From Trichodelitschia bisporula (lineage: Eukaryota > Ascomycota > Dothideomycetes > Phaeotrichales > Phaeotrichaceae): a stretch of 64,000 bases of DNA. Shown in pieces: positions 45,327 through 58,098 of this stretch. The notes below the pieces were generated by a model that was not told the DNA's origin, did no database searches, and saw only the letters and a program-made list of their open reading frames with translations. Position 1 is the first letter of the stretch, and each line of letters opens with the position of its first letter. The stretch covers positions 1,391,228 to 1,455,227 of the forward strand of contig ML996689.1 in NCBI GenBank assembly GCA_010356995.1, read 5' to 3'. The position numbers and the translations under genes were made by a program.

Positions 45327-48300
45327 TCATGGGCGAGCAATGGGGTTCCCCTTGGCATCCAAGTTGCCTATTGAAAAGTAAAGGTCAGGCATGTCACCCT
45401 AGAAGGTGGAACAGCTGAAAATCACAAGTGAACTAACCTGTGAGCTCGGCGACGCGGGCCTTGATACGCGCGACACGAGACTCAATCGTTTCCTCACCAC
45501 TGGTCTCGTCGTCATCCGTCCTCCCGCTCTGACTCCGGCTGCGAGTACCACCGTTCTGAGCATGCTCCTCGTTCATCCGCTGAGCACGTTCGGCAGCGTT
45601 CTTCCGAATCTGGGCCCAGCGATCGGATTGAATCGCCGGAACCGGGGCCTCATCATCCTCCTCGGAAGCATTATCGACGGTAGGCTGGGCAACGGCTGCC
45701 GGCACCGGTGCAGGCGGAGGAATAGGCTTGGGGGAAATGATGGGGATAGAACTCGCGGAAGCCGACTGCGGAACAGATGGCCTGTAAACCGGACCCTTGG
45801 GCTGAACTGAAGCAGAAACTGGGACCTCCTTCCTGCGGACAGGCTCGGGTTGCTGGCGGTTCAACAATGCAGCGGCACGGCTAGCAAAGTTTCCTGGCTG
45901 AAGAGGGGGCGACGGAGTGGCGGTAGGAGGAGATTCGGGCTCATCCTCAGGGACGAATGCGGGAACATCCTCAAGAGGGCCTTGGTTGAACCGCGAGACG
46001 CTGGGCTCGGGTTTGGGCACAGGCGCAGGAGCCGGTGCGGGCGCGCGAGTAGGTTCAGGCTGCCGAACGGGAGAAGGCTCCTTCGGAGCTGAGAATTTGC
46101 GCTCAGCAACAGGGGCTGGCCGCTCCACAACTGCCGGCTCAACCTTCTTGAGTGGTGCAGGCTCCGCCTTCGGTGCAGCTTCGAACTTCTTCACTGCGGG
46201 TTCCACGACGGTCCGCGGAGGAGCCTTCTGCAGCTTATGAGGCTGCTCCGGGGATGGGACCTTCTTGTTGAAGAACTTCTTGAAGCCCGCCGCCGTGGGA
46301 ATATTCTCCTTATTTGGCCTCTTCGGCGATTCCGGGCTAGCAGATTTGGCCTCCCGGAGCGCAGGATGTTGATCAGGAGTGGTAATAGGAGGCTTCTCGT
46401 CGAAGTTGGTTCCGTTCTGCATAGGATTGAGCGAAGCACCGAAGGCGGATGTTTGCTGAGGGGGTGTGACAGGCCGGGTGGGCGAGGCTACGGGCTTCTG
46501 TACCGGAGTGGCTTCCTCCTTAGGCAAAGATGGCAGGTCCCGGTTCGACAAGTCGCGCGGCAGACGGGGTGAATGTCCATTTGGTGAAGCCACGTTCAGA
46601 GCGCTGGTGCTGCCCCCCAGGTTTTCCCTAGACCGGCCTGTGCCTGCTGCTTTGTCCCCGAGGTAGGCTGCACGAACGACGTCTCGGTCGAAGCTGCTCG
46701 CCCACTTCATGGCAGGCCCAGCCTCCGCCACGACCGACGGTTGCAACGTCAGAACACTGTTGGTCTTCGTGGACTGTTCATCGCCGATGCGCGCGCGACG
46801 CTGAGCCTCGCCACCTGCCTTCTGATCCTGTTGGTCGCGCGCCAACTTTGCTGCTGCTGCCTGGATTTTGGCATGTTGCTCAGGACCAATTCTGCTCGCT
46901 GGAGTGCCTGCCGCCGAACGGCTGTAGAGATCCTCTGCAGCCTTCTTCTCCGCAGCCTTGGCGTGCAACGTCTTGCGACGGTTCAGCCGACCACGCTTCG
47001 TAAAGCTGAAGCGACTCTTCTTCTCGGCGATGTAAACCCCCTCATCCTGTCCCGGCGAAGCTCCCTTCACCTGCTCTTCGATCACCAGCCAATGTGCACC
47101 TTGAATTTCGGTTTCAATGAGGGCACACCGGCCGAATACAGCCTTGCGCTCCGCAGTCTCTTCGCCCGCCAGGCTGGTCATCCACACCCACCAGAAGGTC
47201 TCATCCAGATCAACCCGGTTCACGCTCGCAAGTTCTCCCGGCTCAAGTTGCTCCTCGCGATGTCCCGGGCGTACGTGAGACTGCGAACTGTGGCCACGAG
47301 GCGCTGAAAACGGAGACGGAAGCTGCTTGTCTGGCGGCAGGAGTGTTGGGTTCGCCTGGTCAGCGGCAAAGCCAGTAGACAGGAAGTCGGCCCAGGATGG
47401 GGTAGTGGGGCGCCCGAGGTCATCGATCCTCGAGGAGGGGCCATTCCGTAAGCTGTTGGTACTCTTGGACAAAGCAAGATCACCAGGCGTCGCCAGGGTG
47501 TCGGAAATGCTGGAAAATCCCATATCCTCAAAGCGCGACCAAGATCCATCCGGAACAGGAGAGTTGCTGGTGACAGGTCCAGGAGACTGGTTGGTTGAAG
47601 AAATACAGCTGAGCACGCGACGGCATTCGTCAGTCAAAGCCTGGACAGGGTCGTCGAATGAAGAGAAGCGTTGTAGAGCAACGTCGTCGTCCCTGTACTC
47701 GAAGTTCTTCGCGCGGCGAAGGAGAGCGAAAGGAGTGGGCGAAACAGAATCAACAATCATGACGACTTTAGTCGTCGAGGACTGCATCAAGCTGGGTGTC
47801 TCGGGGGGGTATTCCGTCTGCGACAGAAGAGCTTGAAGCGATCGCGAAAGTTGTGAGATTCCACTGACGCCGCCGATGGACTCTGGCGACAACGACCGGA
47901 GGTATGCGAAGAAGAGATGGCTAGTCGCATCTGCAGCACTGCAAGATATTAGCCAGTTCGCCTTTAGAGTCACGTCACGGAATCTTACTTCGCCCAGGAC
48001 CGGTACCCGCCGTCAAACCCAGTGCCGTTGTCGGAGTGCTCGAAGGCCCACCACCCCGCCATACGCGAGAGCTTGCGCCCACCCAAGCCATTGGTCTTCC
48101 CACGCGCTGCAATAGCTGCCAGCAGGTCGAAGAAATCAAAGACGATCTTTATCCGAGCGTCCGACTCGCAGCTTATCGGGATGAAGACGGTAAAGGCATT
48201 CCGGGCCATGTTGGAATCTGATAAAAGGTGTGAGGTCACAGCAGGACTTTAGGCAAGATATCACTTACCGATCTCACCGAGCCGAAACAGCTCGTATGTC

Positions 48301-48805
48301 TCCCACGTAACAATGCCACCCGGCAGTCTGCTCCAGCACCACTTCATTATGCTGCAAAGAACCTAGCAACCGTTAGCGGGGCCCGAACATTGCACGGGAC
48401 AAGGCTGCGTACATTGGGTTCCATAAGGCGCAACTCTTGTTGCAGGTAGCGCACGATATCCCTATTGCCTTCATATTGCTCCTTGAAGAAGTGGCGAATG
48501 AAGTTTTTGGAGCCGATTGGGTCGGAACCGGGCCGGAAGGGAAGCAAGAGGAATGGCATATCAAGCGCTGGCACAAGGAGTTAGCATGCGCCAATTCCAG
48601 CCGGTATCTGAAGCGATTGCTTACCTCTTGACTTCATCTCTTGTGTGCACTCGTGAATCAATTCCTGGATCTCCGCCGGTGACACCTCTTTGCGAGACCA
48701 CGCCTCCTCCCACCGAGGCTTGGGTGGTGCAACATCCTGAACAGTGTCGGTGTTCTTCTTCGACTTCCCCGCCGGGTCTCTCTTGAGAAACGAAAAGAAT
48801 GGCAT
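45327..48805 (-). CDS. msb1: Msb1/Mug8-family morphogenesis protein
   Basis: This belongs to the fungal Msb1/Mug8 family; yeast Msb1 works with Cdc42/Rho1 polarity and the Pkc1 pathway. Six exons (48625-48805, 48413-48567, 48269-48362, 47989-48217, 45438-47938, 45327-45367) give about 1066 aa. The N-terminal family domain (about residues 30-320) shows PKPRWEEAWSRKEVSPAEIQEL, LDMPFLLLPFRP, LCSIMKWCWSRLPGGIVTWETYELFRLGE, FDFFDLLAAIAARGKTNGLGGRKLSRMAGWWAFEHSD and ADATSHLFFAYLRSLSPES. The rest is low-complexity Pro/Ser/Ala/Glu-rich sequence, probably disordered and phosphorylated, ending in a short helix (RVARIKARVAELTG) and NLDAKGNPIARP from the 41-nt last exon. It is divergent from RlmA across about 5.7 kb. 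Confidence 0.93.
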
Positions 48806-51800
48806 TTTTTTAATGAGTGTCGATCCTAGTCAGCTAGACTTGCGAGGCATTCGCAGATGTAGTGTCGGTGGGGTCTTTGAGCGTGCTGAAAGTTGGAAGA
48901 GTGGCAAAAGGGGCTGTGTTCGAAGGCGTTGGGTTAGAGTTGGTGATCAATAGACACTGCAGAGGATGCGCGCTCGAATGGAAGAACGAATACCGCCGCA
49001 GGCGGGAAATAGGGGATAAGAGGCGACGCGAATTGATGGAGCAATGCGGTCACAGTTTTGCTTGCCTTCGGTGATGGGTTAAGTTTCGAGGTGATGCGAT
49101 ATGAACAAGGATAAGGGAAGAAGCGCGTCGCGCTGTCGTGGAGCGTGGAGCAATGTAGGTACAGTTAAGCTCGCAGGCCCCTGGTAGAAGATCTGGGGGG
49201 GTTTAAGGTGCAGTTGCCGGGTGGGTAGGGTGTGTGGAGAGGGGAAAGGGCTTGCAGAGCTGCAGGAGTGCCTGACCCAAAGGATGATTGGGGTAGGAGG
49301 GGACCGTGGGGAAACCGGGGAACAGGGCAAGAACGAAGAGAGGTTGATACTAGAGCAGAAAGGCAAGAGTGATCGAGAATCGACGACCGCAAATAGAAAG
49401 AAAATGGCACGAGCCTTCACGTACTTGTGATAGAAAGAGAAGATTTGATTGTATCGAAGGGGGTTGTGAATGGGTCGGGGGGAGAGACGACTGGGGGGGG
49501 GGGTGGGAGGAAAGAAAATTGATGAAGGACGCAAAGCAGCTAATGAGCGTGCTTTTGGGAGGGAGGCGGCGATTGGGGAACTCGTGGATCCCTGGGCAGT
49601 GGAGGTCCCTGAGATGGCTTGGTGTTTAGTGTTCGGTTGCTTCGGTGCTCGGTGCTTTCTGGTTATCGGGACTGGACTGAGGGGAACTGGCGGACGTGCG
49701 GAGTTGATTGATGGATATGTTACGCTTCTCTTGCTTCTGGGGAATGGGATGGAGAGAAAAGAAGAGAAGAGAGGACCTCTCAAATCTCAGCCTGCACTTT
49801 CAGGAGGTGGTGGATGTGGACCAGAAAATACAGAAAAGCCTCCCACCAGCCCGTCACCTTGCTGATCCCTGTCACCATCTGCCAGCACAGCAGACCGGCT
49901 CTTCAAGCCACCACCCAAACCAGTCCAGCCAATCCATCCCAATCCATTCAAGTTCCATTCCCAGTCCAACCTCTTAAAGTCTCAAAACTTGCGCTCCCCC
50001 GGCTCCAACACGCAATCAGAAGCTGTCCTGGCCCCAAAACTCCCTCAAGGCCTTCCCCACGGGGCCCATCGGCTCGTAGCTCTCGCGCTTCGCAATAGGT
50101 TGCGTCAGCCGCTTCGGTTATGCGTGCCAGCAATGCAGACGCGGCCAGCGCAATAGGCCGATCATCGGATTCTTGCCAGCGTCAGTGCTTTAAGGCAAGC
50201 CCATTTTCACTGATGGAGCATTGTCTCTCCGGAAGCTTGACCGCTCCAGCGCCTACGTCGTGGATTGGCAGATGGGCTTGTAGAAAACATGCGGGGTTCT
50301 GGCTGTACTATCTGCTACATTACATGCTCACAAGGCTCTCCCCGTGGCAGCCGTTGCCTCCCGTGCCTTTGTCACCGTCGTGGCCTTGGTGTGCAGTCCA
50401 ATAAACGCCACACGACAGCTCACACTCGCTTCCCCCAGGGCCTTGTGGTTGTAGAACGCCGTACATTTGTACAATCGGGCCGCTACGCAAGGTTGCGCGT
50501 TTCCTAACTTACCGACATGAACCGTTGCTTTCACAGTCGTACATCCGTAGTACGCGGACTTTGCCATCACCCGCGTGGACCCAAGTGAGCACGACATAGG
50601 CGGAGCGTGCCACTCCGTCGACGGGCCGGGCATGGGGAAGATGAAGGGCAGGTTGCCTTTGACGAAGGCACGGCTTATCGCGGCTTTTGGCCACCATTCG
50701 AAGGTTTTCCGATGTCGAAACGACTGCACGGGCCTTGAACGGCTCCTACGCCATCCCGCATCGTGTCGGGGCAGATCGTGGGCTCGAGCTTGTCTAAGCT
50801 TCCCAGCCTTGGCCCTCTTGTCGCAACTCGACAATGTATCGGAGAAGCTGGTTGTGAGGAGTCTTGATGAGAGTCCGAGCATCCAAGCTCTGAAGACAAT
50901 TCAATCCCCTGTAGGGAAGTACCTTTTTGGCAGCAACCGATGTCTGGTTAGTTACCACTTTTTGCTACGCATATGTCCTTTGTTACTCACGCGGGGGGGA
51001 GTCAATGGTCCGCACAGGTCGTTTCCTTGCTGTATATGCAGTAGAAGACCGACAGATCCGTGACGACAGTATGACCACAACGAGCAATGCATAATATCTA
51101 AACTCAGTCCGCGAGTGCACCTGAATGTCAGAGCTAGGCCTATAAGTTTGTTAAATTGCTTTGCGCTCTTTGCGAGTCGATGTCCTTGCCTGGGCCTAAC
51201 GGGTTGGCGATATCATTTTTCCCCGCATGCGACTCAACTCTCTGCGGGTTCAAGGGTCCAGGGGTCACCTAGGAAATTCGTGGCTGCCCACGTCCGCAGA
51301 AACTCCCAGACTGGGCAGCCACGACCTTTTCTGGAGCCCTTGGCCCATCTCACTGGCCAAACGTCCACTACGGACGATGAGCTGAATCGGAGCTGCCTGT
51401 CTTCGGATGCCCCCGCCGTCACTGGTAAAGTCGACGTCGGAGCCCCTCAATTGCTCACACTCCGAATCGTTCTCACTGTAGACGCAATGTCACTCAACGG
51501 TTGGAGATACCAATCCGGCTACCGGCGGGCAGCGGACTTTGAGTCGCCGACCTCGCATATTCAGGCGAGCCCCAGGAAAGACATGCCTTGACAATGCCAA
51601 ACATAGATCTCTTCGTTCGCTGCAAAGTTGATGTCCTCGACTTCATGAGAAACCGCAATCGATTCGGTCGAGGAGACGTTGGATCAGTTCGCGGAAGCCA
51701 TAGTCTGCTATCGTCATCAAACGGCGGACCGGATAGCACCTGAAAGATTGCGCCTGTGAGTCCTGATTAAGGATGAAAGCTGCAATGAAGTCTTTGCATA

Positions 51801-54512
51801 GCCGCGTTGGAGGTCGTCTGTCTCTTGCCTATTGGTAGCGTACGGCAGCTTCCCTCGATTGCTAGCGCTAATTGTCCCAACTCGTCGGCACACGATCGAG
51901 TCGTCGCCTTTTGACGTCTATCCGCAAATATCTTCACGTTTCAGGCTGCAGCCCTACGAGGAGCGTCTCCAAAATTAGAGCAGACAGCGTGAACCGACGA
52001 CAGTGGAATCTCTTATGCAGTTTGCGTCAGCCATTTCGTCGACGATTTTCGGATGTCGTTGGTTGTGGTAGTGGACTGCTCGGTGACGTGATTGGCTGGA
52101 GGCGGGGTTGGCAGGGCTTCATGAGCCAAACTCCAACTTCGACAGCTTAACCGCCGGCGTGGGAGATCATAATCGTAACCGGGCTTCGAGAAGACTGTAC
52201 CAAATGGGCCTGCGGCCCCAACCCCAAGGCTTCTGATCACTGACTTCACCCCAGCTCTCCCCATGCGCCAGTCAGGACCGTTGTCTGTGCGCTGCATCAA
52301 ACGATGATCCCCATGGCTTGGGCGGGAGGCGGGAATCTGCAGATGAGGTTAAAAATAGGACGCTACCCCGCGACAACAGATCCACCCCACCACCTCGCCT
52401 GTTCGGAACATTTTGGCCTGTAATGCTTTGTCCTGGTCCGTTAAGCCAACTTCGACTGCCAATCGACGTTTGCAATTAGACGTTTAGCCGCCAGATTCTC
52501 GTAAAGAGCCGACTTCTTGCTGCCAATATCCAACCCAGTCTCAGGGCGACGAGGCTCGGTGGGAACATGTGCTCATAATTCGAGGCTTCAACTGCATCTG
52601 CCGGGGTCACTGATCGGGTCTTTTTGGTCCATCGATTCGTCCGCCCCACATAGGACATGGCGTGGGCATAGCCTCACTTGGAATGCAACCAGGCTACTCT
52701 ACCGGCTTGAACTGCACGTGGAATCAGCGAATTGACCCAGTATGGGTCCCTCATTCCCAGGCGACGTGCGGACCACACCCGGAGGCTGTGAAAGTTCCTA
52801 CAAGGCAAGGCATGTATTCAGTATCGCATGGCAGTCGGCAGTACGAGCAAAACCGAGTCTACGGAACGACCCGGGACAAGCTGGATTGGAAGTGCCCAAA
52901 ACAGTGGCCCCGGGGATTACGGATTCCCTTTACGGCATGGGCAACTGGTCGCGAGAAGGTGGGATACGTAGGGCTACTTTCTTTCTGATACAGCAGCAGG
53001 GAGCAGGTTGAAACGGCGATATTGCACTCACGTCTGTTCCGCGCACTGGCGGAGCTTTCGAGTACAACGCCTCACGGTTTACGGTAAGAACTGCAATTGA
53101 CGGTGACTCCCATAGGCGGCTGAAGTCTGAGGGCGAATGATGATGGTGATGCTTGAGGGGCGCATTGTGCGCGAGGCACGGCGCGTTGAAGATGATGCAA
53201 CGAGGCCATCTCTCTCAAGCAAGGCAAGGGTTGTAGTGACGGGGATGGTCGAGTTAGATTGTATTTCTTGGATGTGTAGGGGGGGAGGACGCGGCACGAG
53301 ATGGTGACAGTGTTCGACAATACTCAAACAGAGGAAGGCGATGAGGGGGTAAGTTGGCCCTGAGCTGGATACAAGGCCAGGCTTCAAGGAGAGGTAATGG
53401 CGGTTAAAAGTGACGAATGGAGGCAACAAAGGCCCTAAAAATAGCCAAAGGCGGAAAGCCTTGGTGTGGCAGCGTAGCTTGGCATATGCAGTGCAGGGGT
53501 GGCTGGAGATGAGGATGGCGTGGTGGGCCCAGGCCTCAGTATCAACCGTGGTAGTTTCTCTCCCGGCCGCTGTGTACTGTAGTGAGGCGAGTGAGGAAAA
53601 GGCAGAGGGCGAGGGAGCGAGATGGCGAGAGGTGTAAGAAGAGGAGGCCTGTCAAAACGTGTTGCCATGTGAGAGACGCATTTTGGTCCGAACCCTCTCT
53701 ACTCTCTATCAACACTCTCGCTCATTTCTCACTCTTTCCATATCCCTACAGAGTAGCACTAAGGCTCTCCACTCTCCCTCCCTCTATCTGCCCTTTTCAC
53801 CCTCTCCCCGCTCTTCATGGGCCATTAAAATCCTTCTCCTAGTTCTCTGTCCACCCGCTTCACATTCATATTCATCACCCTCTTCATCCAACCATCTTCT
53901 TCCGCTCTCTCATAAACCCTAGTCTACAGATGCCCCAAATCTCTTGCGCCAACAAACCCGCTGAGCCCATCCCGTAGGCCGAACTGTATCCCTCCAACGC
54001 CCAGTAAGTGGGCCTGTTCGCCGCCGCCGCCCGCCCACCCGTCGTCTCCCCCCCCCCTCCACTCTGATCTCTCGCATGCTTTTCCCACCCGCTCTCCTTC
54101 CGCTGGCCTCGAAGCTGGTTTTATTAATAGCAACCCTTACCCAGCCCAGCCCTTTCCACAATCCACCACACTCCTGCACGTAGTTTCCGTACTTTCTTCC
54201 GTCGGTATAGACCTCACACACAGAGCCGCCTCACGTCACATACCCGGGATAATACCCCAACGTAGAGAAGAGAGGCAGCTGCGGTTCTGCTGTCCAAGCT
54301 CTGCTTTTATCTACACATACCCTCCCTTTTTGCAATCCCCGAACGCGCTTGTCTTGCGTCGCTTGTCACAGGCCCACCAGCAACATCACCGCCTCTCTCC
54401 CCTCCACGGACCATCGCACCCCTCCGTTTATCCTTCGGCCTTACTGTCTTGCACTTCCGCCATCGCTAGGACACTGTCGCGCATGCGCATTTCACACCGG
54501 TGAACTGTCATC
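48806..54512. other. 5.7-kb gene-free stretch between Msb1-like gene and RlmA
   Basis: Both flanks look like transcript leaders: CT-rich on the minus strand at about 49080-49780 (before the Msb1-like gene) and CT-rich on the plus strand at about 53690-54470 (before RlmA). The middle (about 50-53.5 kb) has no recognisable protein. A 13-bp perfect inverted repeat lies at 51278-51324, and a G-run of 11 near 49492. No mobile element was recognised. Confidence 0.5.
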
Positions 54513-55413
54513 ATGGGCCGACGGAAGATTGAGATCAAGGCCATCAAGGACGACCGTAATCGTTCAGTGTAAGTTTCCAACCTGACGTGGCATCGCGCGC
54601 GCGCGATGTGGGACGAACACTCTCTGATCTCTTTTCTTTTGCCAATAGAACTTTCCTCAAGCGCAAAGGCGGTCTCTTCAAAAAGGCGCATGAGTTGTCC
54701 GTACTCTGCTCTGTTGACGTTGCTGTCATCATTTTCGGCCACAACAAGAAGCTGTATGAGTTTTCGTCTGGAGATATTAATGAGACTCTGGGGCGGTATT
54801 CATATGTATGTCAGGTCAGTGTTCTGGACATCGTGAGTGCAGCGTGCTGATGGAAGAATAGTATGGCGTTCCCCACGAGCACAAAGGCCCGGAGGATTTC
54901 ATGGGAAAGAAGGAGGCCGACGATGAGGACGACGACGATGACGCGCCGCTACGGGATGTGTCGGGCTCTCCTCCAAAGGAAGCACCGATGATACCCCGCC
55001 ATCTGCAAAATCCAGCATTCCAGACCATGGGCACACCTTCGGCCTCTCCCCCAACCCAGAATGGCACTTTCCACCACCGCCCTTCTCCGCAGCCACAGCA
55101 CATCTCGCGCCCGGGATCAAGGGCACATATGCGGATGCCGAGCTCAAATCTAGTCCCCCAGCACTCCTCTACCCATCTCCAAGTTTCTCAGCCGCAGCCG
55201 TCTTCACAACCGAGCTACGCCTACATCCCGAATCCGCCCATTTACAACCCACAAGCTGCAGCCGGCATGCAAATGAGGCCGCAGCCAGGCCCGCCCCATC
55301 CTGGACAGCCGCAACCACCGCAGTTTATGTTCACGCAACCCCACCATCCGCAGCATCATCCGCAGCACCCGCAAGTCCCCCGACCTCCGCACATTGCGCA
55401 GCAGCAACATCAG

Positions 55414-55451
<38 letters not shown>

Positions 55452-56517
55452 TCAACAGCAGCATCAACAGCAGCAACAGCAGCAGCAGCAAATGCACCAG
55501 CAGCATCAGCAACAGCAGGCTCAGCACCAGCAAGTACAGCAAGCCCAGCAAGCTTATCAGCAGGAGCAGCAGCGTAGACAGTCTACTCCGTCTTCGCATC
55601 CGCCTCAGCAACCGCAAGAACAACGATCGAACCCCCCTCCCGTACCTTCTCCGCAACCCCCGCAAGCCCAGTTCCAGAGTTCTCCACTATTGCAGCCAAA
55701 AGCACTCCCTGCTTCGTTCAAAACACATAGCATCTTTACACCCATAGATGACAGTCGGTCTTTGCTGGCCCAGCACTGGGGCAACACCAGCACAGCTGAC
55801 GTTAAGGTGGACCTCCAAAGTCAGAAAGCGGATAGTGGTCCGCGCTCCCAGTCTATTGATATCGGAAGCATAAACCGCAGCCAAGCAGAGGCCAATGGTT
55901 CTCATCCGCATCCCATCATTACTAGTCACCCTCCCGCTGTACCACAACGGACAGCATCTACCCCCGTCGTCCCGACCATCAATCCCCCAAGCCGCACGAA
56001 TAGCTTGCAGGCTGGGGCCCGTCGTCCAGTGCTCAAGGTTCAGATCCCCAACGAACCTGAGAGCGCCAAGTCGAGCTCTCCTGCGACAGCAGCGGCGACG
56101 GCCCAAATGACACCTATCCGTGAAAACGGACCAGTGCTTCTACCGCCACCCTCACCGAGCGCCAGCGCTCTGCTAAGCGCCGGTGCCACTGGTCCGCCGA
56201 ATCCCTTCGCCAGACCGCCGCCTCCGTCGAGTAATGGCGAGAGGTACGGAAGAGGCGATAGTCGAAACGGGGAGATGGACACTCCTATGTCCGCTCTCCC
56301 AAGTAGATTCGTGTCCGACCAGTTGTTGCCCAGCCCTTCCTCATTCTATCCCGACTGGCCGTTTAGGGACTCGAACATGCTTCCGAGTCCTCTGAACTTC
56401 ACGACGCCGCTTCTGCCCAACCCGCCAGACTTCAAAGTCAGAATGGAAGAGGACGAGCGGAAACGGAAGGCGGAGGCAGATGCTGGGCCTGGAGCGGAGA
56501 AGAGGATAAAGACTTGA
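54513..56517 (+). CDS. rlmA: MADS-box transcription factor RlmA (Rlm1/MEF2 type)
   Basis: In fungi Rlm1/RlmA is the transcription factor activated by the cell-wall-integrity MAP kinase. Exons are 54513-54568, 54649-54805 and 54862-56517, giving 622 aa. The MEF2-type MADS domain occupies residues 1-60 ([58 protein letters not shown]). It is followed by the family extension [21 protein letters not shown] and an acidic run ([10 protein letters not shown]). The long C-terminal part is Pro/Gln/His-rich with an extended glutamine tract encoded at about 55400-55590. Short SP/TP sites and a basic end ([18 protein letters not shown]) are present. Both introns split the MADS region, and the second has its donor at TAT|GTATGT. 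Confidence 0.97.
55400..55590 (+). repeat. CAG/CAA/CAT glutamine-histidine repeat inside rlmA
   Basis: This interrupted trinucleotide tract encodes runs of Gln broken by His and a few other residues. Mixed CAG and CAA codons make it less prone to slippage than a pure run, but the length is likely to vary between strains. Confidence 0.85.
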
Positions 56518-58098
56518 TCTATCCGGTTGGCGTCGAGCCACCGCGGCAGTTGGTTCTCATTTCAGGCTCGCTCTTGGAGTTAGATATGGTATACCCTGGA
56601 CAGGAGTTAGTTCCTTCGCTTTCCATCTCTTGGTGTGTCCGAAATCTTACGAGGCATCTATGAGACATGTGCGCTTCTCTTCTTCATTGGTGTGGTGGTT
56701 TGTCATTATTATGAAACTTTTTTTTGGGCGGCTATTCTCAGCTTTGTGATGGTTTTGTTGAGAGTTTTGTCCGACGATGATGCCTTGTTCGCGTTACAGT
56801 GCGGAATGAACTGTCACTTCCATCGGAAACTGGAATGGAAGCTTTACTGTGAGAGGACCGAGATGTGCAAGTAGGAAAAGGCAGTTGCTTCTCTGAGGAA
56901 TGGGAGCAATAGAAATCAGTATGAATACCAGCAAAGAGGTGCCATGGCACGCTGCTACTTGTCTTTTGTGGGGTTGCTTGGTGACTGGTACGGCTACGTC
57001 AGGCTGTTCCATTCCAGCCTTGCGGCATCGGAATGTCAGTGCCGACTGCCGGAGCAGCCTCCGTGGATGCCTGATCGCTACTTCCTAAAAGGGACAGGAA
57101 TGTCGGGACGGCATTCCCTTGCCCCAATATCTATCCGCGAAGCCCAGCGTTCGGGAAAGATAGGGGGAAACGAGCACACCGAAAGCGTATAAAGGCACTT
57201 AATAGCCTTCAAACCCTGGAAAGAAAGGTTCAGTAATTAGCAGACATAAGTTTGTACGAGCTTGCGCGTTAAAGCACCGCCGCAATATCAAGGGCATTAG
57301 AACTAATATCGCAGACAATCCTTCGAGTCCGCGCAATCAATGCGGCGGGCCTGGCAAACCGAGGTGCTGGGCAAGCAGCTTTCACCGGTTCTGCAATATG
57401 CGACGCATGGTATTGCTAGGGGTGGCCTCGGGATGCGGACAGTGGGTTACTGGTACTTTCAAAACGCCATCCTTAGATATTCTGCAACAAAGCCCCCGTT
57501 CGTGTACCCGAGGCGAGAAGCATCTCCCGCCGTCCCCATGCCCCCGCCCACCCACGTTACTTTAACTACAGCGCAGTCGCCGGGCCGCGTGCGCCACAAC
57601 GCGCCGCCACAAGCGGTTCCCGGCTAGAACTAGGTGTCGCGGTGCTGCGGCGGCTGACGGGGTTTCAGCCCGCTCAGCTGCGGATGCGGAGAGCGGGGGG
57701 GCGCATGAAGAGAAGGTGAGGGGGCAGCTGAATCTGCAGGTGTGACGGGGAATGGATGTGAATGCTGGCGGGGATGACTGGGCTCGCTGTCTTCATAACC
57801 TTCGCTGAGGAGCTGGACCTTGACTCCTACTTTTTCGCTGCTCGCTCGTTCAATCTCGACTACGGATGTACTGTGCGTGTACTGTAGATCGTAGGTTCGT
57901 AACGTCGTGACCGGTAGCTTCCTCCGCCAAGGCACTGCCCCGCTTCCACTGTGCTATCCTAGTCGCAACACCGACGACGAGCGCCTTCGTCAGCCGCACT
58001 AGGCGACTGTTCTTAGACCGCTGGATCTAGTACATCTGTAGCCTCTCTGCCTCGTCGAGGACATAACTTCCCTATCCTCACCATCCCCAGCGGCAACC
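56518..58098. other. Intergenic between rlmA and the peflin-like gene
   Basis: The left part is T-rich and probably the rlmA 3' UTR; a hydrophobic open frame at 56635-56874 lacks an ATG at its beginning and is not credible. The last 150 nt before 58099 are the leader of the EF-hand gene. No gene was recognised. Confidence 0.5.

Noticed and set aside
49079-49783. 234-codon minus-strand frame upstream of the Msb1-like gene
   Set aside because: It lies in a CT-rich leader, so the Ser/Pro/Leu-rich translation follows from composition; the apparent start is TTG.
50328-50882. 184-codon minus-strand frame
   Set aside because: No family resemblance and no spliced extension; an overlapping frame on the other strand is equally open.
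56635-56874. Hydrophobic 79-codon frame after rlmA
   Set aside because: It lacks an ATG at its beginning and lies in the T-rich 3' UTR of rlmA, which yields hydrophobic codons by composition.
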